The position numbers and the translations under genes are program-made. From Arthrobacter sp. SO5 (GTDB lineage Bacteria; Actinomycetota; Actinomycetes; Actinomycetales; Micrococcaceae), in the NCBI RefSeq assembly GCF_020532805.1, contig NZ_MQTQ01000019.1:1-55022 (forward strand): a stretch of DNA of 55,022 nt, given 5' to 3'. Every line of letters begins with the position of its first letter. Positions within the stretch are counted from its first letter, which is position 1. Shown here in pieces: positions 25,892-36,033 of the stretch. A model generated the notes under the pieces. The model searched no databases. It was not told where the DNA came from and worked only from the letters and a program-made list of their open reading frames with translations.

Positions 25892-28447
25892 GTGCGTATC
25901 CCAATTTCCTGGCTGCGTGAATTCGCGCAGGTACCGGCCGGAGCAACGGCCGAAGACGTGATGGCCGACCTGGTCAAGGTCGGCTTTGAAGAAGAGGCAG
26001 TCCACCGGCCCACGGACACCCTGCAGGGCCCCATCGTGGTGGGCCAGGTCCTGAGCATCGTCAAGGAACCCCAGACCAACGGCAAAACCATTAACTGGTG
26101 CCAGGTCCGGGTAGTCCCGGACGGACAGCCGCAGAGCCTCACCGGCGAGGGCATCGACCCCTCCGGCGTCCAGGGCATCATCTGCGGCGCGCACAACTTC
26201 GTGGCCGGCGACAAGGTGGTGGTCACCCTTCCCGGTGCCGTGCTGCCCGGCGATTTCCGCATTTCCGCACGCCAGACCTACGGCCACCTGTCCGCGGGCA
26301 TGATCGCCTCCGTGCGCGAACTCGGCATCGGCGAGGACCACGACGGCATCTTGGTGCTGGCCAGGATCGGGCTGGACCCGGAAATCGGCACCGACGCCAT
26401 GGAACTGCTCGGCCTCTATGACCAGGCCGCCGAAATCAACGTCACCCCGGACCGCGGCTATGCGTTCTCCCTCCGCGGCGTGGCCCGTGAGTACGCCCAC
26501 GCCACGGGCACGTCCTTCACCGACCCGGCCTCCAGGGTCCAGGCACCCGTGGAACTGGCCGGCGGCTTCGGCGTGAAACTCAACGACGGCGCCCCGATCT
26601 ACGGCAAGCCCGGCTGCGACCGTTTTGTGGCCCGCACTGTCCGCGGCGTCGACGCCGCAAAGCCCACGCCCCCGTGGATGACGTCCCGGCTCCGGCTCGC
26701 CGGCGTCCGCTCCATCTCCCTTCCGGTGGATATCTCCAACTACGTCATGCTCGAGCTCGGGCAGCCCATTCACTGCTACGACCTGGACAAGCTGTCCGGC
26801 GACATCGTGGTCCGCCGGGCGGTGGCCGGGGAAAAGATCACCACCCTGGACGGGAAGGAGCGCGCGCTCGACGCCGAGGACCTGCTCATCACCGACGGCT
26901 CCGGCGCGATCGGCGTCGCCGGTGTGATGGGCGGCGCCGCCACCGAGGTTTCCGATTCCACCACGAGCATTCTCGTGGAGGCGGCGCACTTCGACGAGGT
27001 GTCCATCGGGCGCTCCCGACGCCGGCATAAACTGCCGTCCGAAGCCTCCAAGCGCTTCGAACGCGGCGTCGACTGGCACATGGCGGGCATCGCCGCCCAG
27101 CGCGTCGTTGACCTGCTCGTCGAACTCGCCGGCGGCACCGCTGACGAGGCGGGAACCGACGTCGGGACCGCGCCGGACGCCGTCAGCATCACCCTTCCGG
27201 CCGGCTTTGCCGCCGCCCGGATCGGCATCGACTTCACCGAAGAACAGATCGTTACCTCGCTCGAGGACCTGGGTGCCGTCGTCGAGAAGAACGGCACCGC
27301 CGCCGGCCTCTGCTACGACGTCACGGCACCCAGCTGGCGGAACGACCTGGAGACGCCGGAGGACCTCACCGAGGAAATTGCGCGGCTGGTCGGCTACGAC
27401 AAGATCCCGGCGACCCTGCCGGTGGCGCCCCCGGGCCGCGGCCTGACCCGCGTGCAGCTGCAGCGCCGGCGGCTGGTCCAGGCCCTGGCCGCCTCGGGCC
27501 TCACCGAGGTCCTTGCCTACCCGTTCGTCTCCAAGGCCGCCAACGACACCTTCGGGGTGGCCACGGAAGGAGCGCCGCACAAGTCGCTCAAGCTCGCCAA
27601 CCCGATCAGCGAGGAGCAGGGCTACCTGCGCACGTCGATCCTGCCAGGCCTGATCGAGGTGGCCAAACGCAACCACTCGCGCGGGTTCCGCGACCTGGCG
27701 CTGTTCGAGGCCGGGCTCGTGTTCCTGCCGGGCGAGACGCTGGGCACGGCTTCCATCCCGCCGCTCGGCGCCAAGCCCAGCGATGAGGTGCTCGATGCCC
27801 TGTACGACGGCGTCCCGGACCAGCCGCTGTACCTCGCCGCCGTGTTGACCGGCCACGAGACGACAGCAGCCGCCGGCCACACGCCCCGTGCGTGGGACTG
27901 GGCGGATGCGCTGGACATCGCCCGGACCGCCGGCGACGTGCTCGGCGTCGAGATCGTGATCAGCCAGGGCCGGCACCAGGCCTTCCACCCGGGACGGGCC
28001 GCACAGCTGGCGCTCCGCACCGGCGAGGTGGTGGGCTACGCCGGTGAACTGCACCCGAAGCTGCTGGCCGCGCACGACATGCCTCCCCGCTCGGTGGCCG
28101 TCGAGTTCAACGCCGACGCCCTCTTCGACGCCGCAGCCGACGTCATTGTCGCCCGGCACATCTCCACCTACCCGGTGGCCACCCAGGACGTCGCCCTCGT
28201 GGTGCCGCAGGAGGTCCCGGCGGAAGAGGTGCTGGCGGCCCTGCGCGAGGGAGCCGGCGGGCTGCTCGAGGACGTCGCGCTCTTCGACGTGTACGCGGGC
28301 AAAGGCATCGAGGACGGCAAGAAGTCGCTGGCGTTCAGCCTGCGCTTCCGCGCCGGGGACCGGACGCTGACCGCCGACGAGGCGTCCGTGGCCCGCGAGA
28401 GCGCTGTGGCGCTCACCCATGAGCGCTTCGGAGCAGTCCAACGCTAG
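25892..28447 (+). CDS. pheT: phenylalanyl-tRNA synthetase subunit beta
   Basis: The 851-residue beta subunit. The N-terminus MRIPISWLREFAQVP is followed by an EMAP/OB-like tRNA-binding domain (about 45-160; GVQGIICGAHNFVAGDKVVV). Next are the B3/B4 editing domain (GCDRFVARTVRGVDAAKPTP..., IHCYDLDKLSGDIVVRRA), B5, the catalytic-like core and a C-terminal ferredoxin-fold anticodon-binding domain (STYPVATQDVALVV...). GTG 25892 was chosen because it aligns with the conserved N-terminus; earlier in-frame starts lie inside pheS. Confidence 0.95.
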   Translation: MRIPISWLREFAQVPAGATAEDVMADLVKVGFEEEAVHRPTDTLQGPIVVGQVLSIVKEPQTNGKTINWCQVRVVPDGQPQSLTGEGIDPSGVQGIICGAHNFVAGDKVVVTLPGAVLPGDFRISARQTYGHLSAGMIASVRELGIGEDHDGILVLARIGLDPEIGTDAMELLGLYDQAAEINVTPDRGYAFSLRGVAREYAHATGTSFTDPASRVQAPVELAGGFGVKLNDGAPIYGKPGCDRFVARTVRGVDAAKPTPPWMTSRLRLAGVRSISLPVDISNYVMLELGQPIHCYDLDKLSGDIVVRRAVAGEKITTLDGKERALDAEDLLITDGSGAIGVAGVMGGAATEVSDSTTSILVEAAHFDEVSIGRSRRRHKLPSEASKRFERGVDWHMAGIAAQRVVDLLVELAGGTADEAGTDVGTAPDAVSITLPAGFAAARIGIDFTEEQIVTSLEDLGAVVEKNGTAAGLCYDVTAPSWRNDLETPEDLTEEIARLVGYDKIPATLPVAPPGRGLTRVQLQRRRLVQALAASGLTEVLAYPFVSKAANDTFGVATEGAPHKSLKLANPISEEQGYLRTSILPGLIEVAKRNHSRGFRDLALFEAGLVFLPGETLGTASIPPLGAKPSDEVLDALYDGVPDQPLYLAAVLTGHETTAAAGHTPRAWDWADALDIARTAGDVLGVEIVISQGRHQAFHPGRAAQLALRTGEVVGYAGELHPKLLAAHDMPPRSVAVEFNADALFDAAADVIVARHISTYPVATQDVALVVPQEVPAEEVLAALREGAGGLLEDVALFDVYAGKGIEDGKKSLAFSLRFRAGDRTLTADEASVARESAVALTHERFGAVQR

Positions 28448-28449
28448 AC

Positions 28450-29145
28450 GTGCCCGGAGCCCTGGACGTTACCGGAATCCCGGGTGTTTCCGGGGTCGCC
28501 GTCCGGTCCGTGCGTCTGGCCGACGCAGGACCGGACGGCGAGGCGTTCCTCGACCCCGCGGAACGCGGGCGTGCCGCGCAGCTCAGGGACGCGTCAGCCC
28601 GGCGGGACTTCCTGGCTGGCAGGGTCGCGCTACGGGGCTTTGCCGCCGGGATCCTTGGCGTCGGACCCGGGAACCTGACAGCTGCCTCTGTCTGCCCGGA
28701 CTGCGGAACGGACCAGGATCACGGCCGGCCCGGCTACGTGATCGGCGGCGCCCCGGCGGGCCTCGCCCTGAGCCTGTCGCGCTGCCGTGGCTGGGCGGTG
28801 GTGGCCGCAGGGCCGGCCGCCGTCGCTGGGGCGGCAATCGGCATCGACCTGGAGCACCGCTTAGGGGTCCGTTTTGACGGGTTCGACGACGTCGCGCTCA
28901 CCTCTGCGGAACGGCGGCTGCTCGGCGGCCTCGCGCCGGAACGGCGGGACCACTTCCGGACCCGGGCCTGGGCCCGCAAGGAGGCCCTGCTCAAGGCCAG
29001 CGGCACCGGACTGCGGGTCAACCCCGCGTCGGTGGAGGCATTTGCCCGGCCCGCAGACGGCACCGTCCTGCTGGACCTCGACACCACCGCGCTGGGCCTG
29101 CCGGAGGGTTTCGCTGCCGCGCTGGCAGTCCTGCCGGTGCGTTGA
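28450..29145 (+). CDS. 4'-phosphopantetheinyl transferase, Sfp-type
   Basis: Transfers phosphopantetheine from CoA to a serine of carrier proteins, making them active. It has 231 residues with the family signatures IGIDLEHRL (near 130; Mg-binding Asp and Glu) and WARKEALLKASGTGL (near 173). An N-terminal CPDCG pair (about 83-86) is unusual. GTG 28450 lies two bases after the pheT stop, suggesting co-transcription with pheST. The Pls-like synthetase 1.6 kb away on the other strand carries the type of carrier domain it would modify. Fatty acid synthase modification is an alternative; AcpS-type enzymes usually do that. Confidence 0.9.
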   Translation: MPGALDVTGIPGVSGVAVRSVRLADAGPDGEAFLDPAERGRAAQLRDASARRDFLAGRVALRGFAAGILGVGPGNLTAASVCPDCGTDQDHGRPGYVIGGAPAGLALSLSRCRGWAVVAAGPAAVAGAAIGIDLEHRLGVRFDGFDDVALTSAERRLLGGLAPERRDHFRTRAWARKEALLKASGTGLRVNPASVEAFARPADGTVLLDLDTTALGLPEGFAAALAVLPVR

Positions 29146-29224
29146 CTTCCGTGGCCGCCGACGCTCGGCCTCCCCACTGACTGCGGCAGCTGCTTCAGAT
29201 GCTGTTTCCCGGCGCCCGCAGCCG

Positions 29225-29239
29225 CCCGCGAGGCGCGGG
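29225..29239 (-). terminator. weak hairpin after the M1 peptidase gene
   Basis: CCCGCG and CGCGGG around a three-base loop, between the convergent transferase and M1 peptidase genes, 39 bases beyond the M1 stop. There is no U-tract. The rest of the 132-base gap shows nothing clear. Confidence 0.3.
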
Positions 29240-29277
29240 ATTCAGATCCTGTTCTCGCATCGCCCAACCATATCTTC

Positions 29278-30660
<1,383 letters not shown>

Positions 30661-30710
30661 AGAACCGGTCTTTCGCGATTGCAGGTGCGGTGTGGCGGGA
30701 CGGGGTGTGG

Positions 30711-33700
30711 CTACGTGGGCCTGGGGGCCGGCTCGGCCGGCCCGACCCACGGGCTGACCGGATTACCCATCCAATAGGACCCGGCCGGCACAGTTTCACC
30801 CCGCATGACCAGGGATGCCGGTCCCACCGTGCCGCCCCTGGCGATCCGGGCCTGCGGGAGGATGACTCCGTGCGGGCCCATGGTTGCTCCGTCTTCGAGC
30901 GTAACAGTGTCGATGCTCATCACACGGTCGTGGAACAGATGCGTCTGAACCACACAGCCGCGGTTGACGGTGGAATTCCTGCCAAGGGTGACAAGGTCCG
31001 CTTCCGGGAGCCAGTAGCTCTCACACCAGGTGCCCGCACCGATATTCGCGCCGAGGGCCCGGAGCCACCAGATCAGGGCCGGCGTTCCACTGGCCGCGCG
31101 GGCGAACCAGGGCGCGCTCACCATCTCGATAAAGGTGTCCACCACCTCGTTGCGCCAGATGAAAGAGCTCCACAAGGGATGCTCGCCGGGGCGGATCCGC
31201 CCCACGAGGAGCCATTTGGCCACGACGGCGCTCCCGGCCGCCACGGCGCCGGCCAGCAGGATCACAATGCCGCCCAGGACCGCGGCAATCCCGTAGTTGA
31301 ACGCGGTGGCCAGCCAGTCGAAGGCGAGGAAGACCCCGGCAGCGACCGCGACCGTCGCCACGACCGGGACAAAGCGGCACAGTTCCCAGAGCGCCCGGGC
31401 GACCTTGAGCCTCATCGGCGGCTGATACGTGCGGCTGTCATCGGAGGCGATCGCGGTGCGCCGGAGCCGCACGGGCGGGCTGCCCAGCCACGACGTCCCG
31501 GACTTGGCCTTTGCGGGCGTCGCCGAGAGCACCGCGACGAGGGAGTTCTTGGGCACGTTCCGGCCGGCGGCCGTCATGCCGGAGTTGCCGAGGAAGGAGC
31601 GTTTTCCGATCTTGGCGGGGGCAATCCGCAACCAGCCGCCGTCGAGCTCGTAGGAGGCCACCATGGTGTCGTCGGCCAGGAAGGCGCCTTCCCCCACGGT
31701 GGTCATTTTGGGGATCAGGAGGACGGTGGAGGCCTCGACGTTCTTGCCGATCCTGGCGCCGAGCAGTCGAAGCCAGACCGGCGTGAACAAGCTCGCGTAG
31801 ACCGGGAAGAGCAGGTCGCGGGCCAGGTCCAGAACCCGTTCGGTGGCCCAGACCTGCCAGCCGATCCGGCTGCGGACCCGGTAGTAGCCCGGGGCCAGCC
31901 CGAGGCCGAGGAGCCGGGTGGTGGCGAGGATCAGCACAAGGTTGGCCAGGAACCACACGAGTGCGGCCGGCGGGAGGGAGAGCGCCAGTTGGGGCAGGGC
32001 CTCGGAGAGTGATTCCCTGCCCTGAATGAAGAAGAACACCACCAGCGCTGCGGCGACGGCGGAGACGATGGGGATCAGGGCCAGCACGGCCGAGGCCGTG
32101 GCGAAGCCGGCGAACCAGAGCCTGCCGATCAGGGCGTGCTCCGGGGCCGCGTCAGGCCAGGAGTGCTTGGCCTTGCCCCGCCGTTCGGCCGGGGAGCCCG
32201 CGACCAGTTGCCCGGCCTTGACCTTTCCCAGCACGGCCGAGCCGGGCTCCACCTGGGCCCCGGCGCCAATGGTGGCCCCGGGCATGAGGGTGCTCCGCGC
32301 GCCCACGGTGGCACCGGCGCCGATATGGATGGCCCCGATGTGAACGATGTCGCCATCGATCCACCAGCCGGACAGATCCACTTCCGGTTCAATGTTGCAG
32401 CCGCTGCCGAGGGTGAGCAGCCCAGTCACCGGAGGCAGGGAGTGGAGCTGGACGTTGTTGCCGATCTTCGCCCCGAGGGCCCGGGCGTAGTAGGGCACCC
32501 AGGGCGCGCTGGCGAGGCTGACGGCGCTGGCCAGGTCCTGGATCTGCTCGGCCAGCCAGAGGCGCAGGTGTACCCGCCCGGAGCGGGGATAGGTTCCGGG
32601 CACCAGGTTCCGGAGCAGGATCCGCGCGGCGGCCACGGAGATCAGCATCCGGCCCGCCGGGCTCACGAACACGAGCCAGGAGGCGGCCACCCACCACCAG
32701 GACAGCGTGGGTGCGGCACTGAATCCTGCCAGTGCCGACAGCAGGTTGTTGGCGGCCATCAGGTAGGTCAGCCAGCGCATGCCCACGAGGATGTGCAGCG
32801 GTATCCCCATCAGCGTCTGGAAGACCTGTGACTTGCGGGCCGTGGGGCGGACGGTGCGTTCCGGGGCGGGGCCGGCCCCGCCCTCGGGCAGCGACTGCCG
32901 GGCGACGTCGATGAGGGCACCGATCCGCGGGGTGGCGTAAATGTCCGCGACCGTGATAGTGGGGTAGCGGGCACGGAGGGCCGAGACGAGCTGGGCCGCC
33001 GCGAGGGAGCCGCCCCCGTAGGCGAAGAAATCGGCGTCGAGGCTGCTGACCGCGGCGCCCAATACGGCGCTCCACTGTTCCACGATCCAGTGCGCGTCCT
33101 CCGGCAGGTTCAGCGGCGCGTTGTCGGCGTCGGCTGCCCCGGCGCCGGCCAGCGGCCAGGGGAGTGCGTGACGGTCGACCTTGCCGCTGGTCTTGGTGGG
33201 CAGCGAGTCCACCAGGGTCAGCATGGGGATCAGCGGTGCCGGCAGGCTCGTGCCCAGGAGCTCACGCGCCGCAGCCAGGTCGATGTCCACACCGGACACG
33301 GGGGCGAGGTAGCCGACCAGTATCTGGTTCCCGGCCGCCGTCGTCTGGACAGCGGCGGCTGCTCCTGCAACGCCCGGGAGCCGCTGGAGCGCGGCGTCGA
33401 TCTCGCCGAGTTCGATCCGGCGGCCGCCGAGTTTGACCTGCTCGTCCGCGCGTCCCTGGAAGATCAGGCCTGCCGCCTCGTAGCGGACCAGGTCTCCGGA
33501 GCGGTAGGCCCGGTCCCAGCCCAACGAGGGCATCGGCGCGTATTTCTCCGCGTCCTTTGCCGGGTCGAGATAACGGGCCAGGCCGACGCCGCCGATGATC
33601 AGCTCGCCCACCCCGCCTTCGCCGACGGGCAGGGAATCGGCATCGACGACGGCCAGGTCCCAGCCGTCCAGCGGCAGGCCGATCCGGATCGGTCCGGGAC

Positions 33701-34700
33701 CGCCCAGCGGCGCCGCGCAGGCGACGACCGTGGCCTCGGTGGGGCCGTAGGTGTTCCAGACTTCACGGCCTTCGACGGCGAGCCGTTCCGCGAGTTCAGG
33801 CGGGCATGCCTCGCCGCCGAAGATCAGCAGCCGGACGCTTTCGAGGGATTCCACCGGCCACAGTGCGGCCAGCGTGGGCACGGTCGAGACCGCCGTGATG
33901 CCGTTGCTGATCAGCCACGGTCCGAGGTCCATCCCCGTCCTGACCAGGGCGCGGGGAGCCGGCACGAGGCAGGCGCCATGCCGCCAGGCGAGCCACATCT
34001 CCTCGCAGGACGCATCGAAGGCGACGGACAGCCCGGCCAGGACACGGTCCTGGGGCCCCATGGGTTCGTCCTGGAGGAAAATCCGTGCCTCGGCGTCGAC
34101 GAACGCCGCCGAGGACCGGTGCTGCACGGCGACGCCCTTGGGCGTTCCGGTGGAACCCGAGGTGAAGATGACCCACGCGTCATCGTCCGGGCCGGGCGTC
34201 CGGGCCGAGGGAAACGGCCGGGGCCGCTTGCCGTCAGTGACAATCTCGCCGCCGCCGCGCAGGATGCCCGCGACCCGTGCCTCGCCGAAGACGAGCTTGG
34301 CCCGTTCGTCAGGGTCGTCAGCGTCCACCGGAACGTACGCCGCCCCAATCAGCAGCACGGCGAGGATGGAGATGTAGAGCCGGTTGGTGCCCGAGGGTAT
34401 GCGGACGCCGATTTTGTCTCCGGCGCCCAGGCCAGCCAGATGCAGCTCCCGTGCCGCGGCCCGCACCGCCGCAAGCAATTCGGTGTAGCTCAGCGATTCA
34501 CGGCCGTCGTCGAGGGCTGACGCGTCCGGGAACCGCTCTGCGGTCTCCTGCAGGATGTCAATCAGCGTCCGCTCCGGCGGCGCGGACAGCGATCCCGGAA
34601 GCTGCGCCGGATAGAGACGGCCGGCGGCCATCCGGGTCGCGGCTGCGGGAGCTGAGCCGGGCGGTGCGGGATGATCGCTGGGATGCTGGTGCTCAGTCAC
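30711..34700 (-). CDS. Pls/PosA-like non-ribosomal peptide synthetase
   Basis: A 1329-residue single-module synthetase. Adenylation domain about 45-520: A3 FTSGSTGTPKGVAV (179-192), A4 FDASCEEMW, A5 NTYGPTE (316-322), A10 Lys507 in TSGKVDR. Carrier domain 535-605 with the phosphopantetheine Ser565 in YGGGSL. Then comes a membrane region: hydrophobic helices near 640-690, 862-930 and 1108-1165 separate three hexapeptide-repeat (left-handed beta-helix) domains at about 740-835, 975-1060 and 1215-1312. There are no classical condensation or thioesterase domains. This matches the layout of epsilon-poly-lysine synthetase Pls (about 1319 residues), whose three C-domains polymerise an amino acid through isopeptide bonds. 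GTG 34700 follows CGGAGA. The product is unknown; poly-amino acid or single amide transfer are both possible. Confidence 0.93.
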   Translation of the reverse strand: MTEHQHPSDHPAPPGSAPAAATRMAAGRLYPAQLPGSLSAPPERTLIDILQETAERFPDASALDDGRESLSYTELLAAVRAAARELHLAGLGAGDKIGVRIPSGTNRLYISILAVLLIGAAYVPVDADDPDERAKLVFGEARVAGILRGGGEIVTDGKRPRPFPSARTPGPDDDAWVIFTSGSTGTPKGVAVQHRSSAAFVDAEARIFLQDEPMGPQDRVLAGLSVAFDASCEEMWLAWRHGACLVPAPRALVRTGMDLGPWLISNGITAVSTVPTLAALWPVESLESVRLLIFGGEACPPELAERLAVEGREVWNTYGPTEATVVACAAPLGGPGPIRIGLPLDGWDLAVVDADSLPVGEGGVGELIIGGVGLARYLDPAKDAEKYAPMPSLGWDRAYRSGDLVRYEAAGLIFQGRADEQVKLGGRRIELGEIDAALQRLPGVAGAAAAVQTTAAGNQILVGYLAPVSGVDIDLAAARELLGTSLPAPLIPMLTLVDSLPTKTSGKVDRHALPWPLAGAGAADADNAPLNLPEDAHWIVEQWSAVLGAAVSSLDADFFAYGGGSLAAAQLVSALRARYPTITVADIYATPRIGALIDVARQSLPEGGAGPAPERTVRPTARKSQVFQTLMGIPLHILVGMRWLTYLMAANNLLSALAGFSAAPTLSWWWVAASWLVFVSPAGRMLISVAAARILLRNLVPGTYPRSGRVHLRLWLAEQIQDLASAVSLASAPWVPYYARALGAKIGNNVQLHSLPPVTGLLTLGSGCNIEPEVDLSGWWIDGDIVHIGAIHIGAGATVGARSTLMPGATIGAGAQVEPGSAVLGKVKAGQLVAGSPAERRGKAKHSWPDAAPEHALIGRLWFAGFATASAVLALIPIVSAVAAALVVFFFIQGRESLSEALPQLALSLPPAALVWFLANLVLILATTRLLGLGLAPGYYRVRSRIGWQVWATERVLDLARDLLFPVYASLFTPVWLRLLGARIGKNVEASTVLLIPKMTTVGEGAFLADDTMVASYELDGGWLRIAPAKIGKRSFLGNSGMTAAGRNVPKNSLVAVLSATPAKAKSGTSWLGSPPVRLRRTAIASDDSRTYQPPMRLKVARALWELCRFVPVVATVAVAAGVFLAFDWLATAFNYGIAAVLGGIVILLAGAVAAGSAVVAKWLLVGRIRPGEHPLWSSFIWRNEVVDTFIEMVSAPWFARAASGTPALIWWLRALGANIGAGTWCESYWLPEADLVTLGRNSTVNRGCVVQTHLFHDRVMSIDTVTLEDGATMGPHGVILPQARIARGGTVGPASLVMRGETVPAGSYWMGNPVSPWVGPAEPAPRPT

Positions 34701-34838
34701 TGCGGCATTGTCTCCGGGCTAGATGAATGGATGATGTCCGGATTCACTTTCTGGTCTTTCTGCGCTGGCCGGACGTTTGGATGCCGTTTCGCCGGTTCCT
34801 GGACCCAGCCCCCCACGCTGCGGTGCAGGCGGGGGGCC
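34701..34838 (-). promoter_or_regulatory. synthetase upstream region with hairpin
   Basis: A 138-base gap between the quinone oxidoreductase stop and the synthetase start, both on the minus strand. It has a GC-rich hairpin (GCCCCCC / GGGGGGC arms, inner CTGC/GCAG) next to the oxidoreductase stop, likely its terminator though without a U-run. AT-richer sequence (34720-34780) follows that should hold the synthetase promoter. No clear -10/-35 pair. Confidence 0.4.
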
Positions 34839-35804
34839 TCACGGGACCAGGATGACTTTGCCGGTGGTGCGGCGCTGTTCGAGGTCCTCGTGGGCCCGGG
34901 CGGCGTCCGCGAGGTCGTAGCGCCCGCCGATCCGGACCTTGAGGCTTCCGTTGGCTACCGCCGCGAACAGCTCGTCGGAGCGCCAGCGGCGTTCCTGGGC
35001 GGTAAGCAGGAAGTGGCTAATCGTCGGCCGCGTCAGGTACAGCGAGCCGCCGGCGTTCAGCCGCTGCGGATCGACGGGCGGCACCGGGCCGGACGCGGCA
35101 CCGAAGAGCACCAGGGTTCCGCGGATGCGCAGGGCGGCGAGGGAGCCGTCGAACGTGTCCTTCCCGACGCCGTCGTAGACCACGTCCGCGCCGGTCCCGT
35201 GGGTCAGTTCGCGCACCTTGGCGGCGAAGCCGTCGTAGCGCAGCACGTGCTCGGCCCCGGCCTCGCGGGCCAGCTGTTCCTTCTCGTCGGTGGAGACCGT
35301 GGTGATGACCCGTGCGCCCTTGGCCTTGAGCAGCTGGATCAGCAGGAGGCCGACGCCGCCGGCCCCGGCGTGGAGGAGGACGGTGTGGCCGGCCTCCACC
35401 TTGAAGGAGGAGTTGATCAGATAGTGCGCCGTGATGCCTTGCAGGGGCAGGGCGGCGGCCGTGAAATCGTCGACGCCGCGCGGGACAGGCAAGGCCTTGT
35501 CTGCGTCGATCAGGGCGTAGCCGGCGTAGCAGCTGGTGCCTTCGGCCGTGGCGACCCGGTCACCGGGGGAGAAGCCCGTAACGGCGTCGCCGCATTCCTC
35601 CACGGTGCCCGAGGCCTCGGAACCGGGGGTGAAGGGATAAGACACCTTGTAGGCGCCGCTGCGCTTGTACGTGTCGATGAAGTTCACGCCGACGGCGGAG
35701 ACCCTGACCAGCAGCTGGCCGGGTCCCGGAACCGGTCGCTCCACCTCGGCAGGTGCGAGAACCTCCGGGCCGCCTGCCTCGCGGGCGAGAATTGCGTGCA
35801 TCAT
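34839..35804 (-). CDS. NAD(P)H:quinone oxidoreductase (zinc-less MDR family)
   Basis: Medium-chain reductase of 321 residues, similar to quinone oxidoreductase (QOR, zeta-crystallin type). Catalytic-fold block VSAVGVNFIDTYKRSGAYK and the NADPH-binding glycine motif HAGAGGVGLLLIQLLKAKGARV near 145-165. The structural and catalytic zinc cysteines of alcohol dehydrogenases are absent, as in QOR. ATG 35804 is preferred because GAAGG sits 6 bases upstream; a longer in-frame form would run into a degenerate repeat region. It is a stand-alone gene between the synthetase and the desaturase on the same strand. No link to either is visible. Confidence 0.9.
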   Translation of the reverse strand: MMHAILAREAGGPEVLAPAEVERPVPGPGQLLVRVSAVGVNFIDTYKRSGAYKVSYPFTPGSEASGTVEECGDAVTGFSPGDRVATAEGTSCYAGYALIDADKALPVPRGVDDFTAAALPLQGITAHYLINSSFKVEAGHTVLLHAGAGGVGLLLIQLLKAKGARVITTVSTDEKEQLAREAGAEHVLRYDGFAAKVRELTHGTGADVVYDGVGKDTFDGSLAALRIRGTLVLFGAASGPVPPVDPQRLNAGGSLYLTRPTISHFLLTAQERRWRSDELFAAVANGSLKVRIGGRYDLADAARAHEDLEQRRTTGKVILVP

Positions 35805-35818
35805 GTGTGTCCTTCGCT

Positions 35819-35894
35819 GGGCTGGATGCTCCGGGGCTGGATTATCAGGGACTGAAAATTCCCTGGGCTGGATATTCCCTGCCGGGATTTCCTG
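35819..35894. repeat. degenerate 14-16 bp tandem repeats upstream of the quinone oxidoreductase
   Basis: About five imperfect units beginning GGGCTGGAT or GGGACTGAA and ending TTCCCT or similar. They lie just upstream of the oxidoreductase start, possibly within its promoter. More diverged than the other arrays, so probably older. Confidence 0.6.
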
Positions 35895-35940
35895 ACCGTG
35901 TTCCTGCACCCATCCTAGGGACTCCGGCGCCAACGACGAA

Positions 35941-35965
35941 GTGACGGCCGGTCAGCGGCCGTCAC
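35941..35965. repeat. 9-bp perfect inverted repeat
   Basis: GTGACGGCC and GGCCGTCAC around a seven-base loop in the gap between the desaturase stop and the quinone oxidoreductase start. Could be a secondary terminator hairpin for the desaturase or an operator for the oxidoreductase. Confidence 0.4.
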
Positions 35966-35970
35966 GTCGG

Positions 35971-36014
35971 GTCAAACAAATTACCGGTGCCCTCCGCAGG
36001 GCACGTGCGCCGGT
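35971..36014 (-). terminator. probable intrinsic terminator of the desaturase
   Basis: On the minus strand: stem GTGCCCT / AGGGCAC with a four-base loop (36004-35987), flanked by outer CCGG pairing, followed by the U-rich tract TAATTTGTTTG. It lies 30 bases after the desaturase stop. Confidence 0.55.
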
Positions 36015-36033
36015 GCGAAGGCCCGCACGCGGC

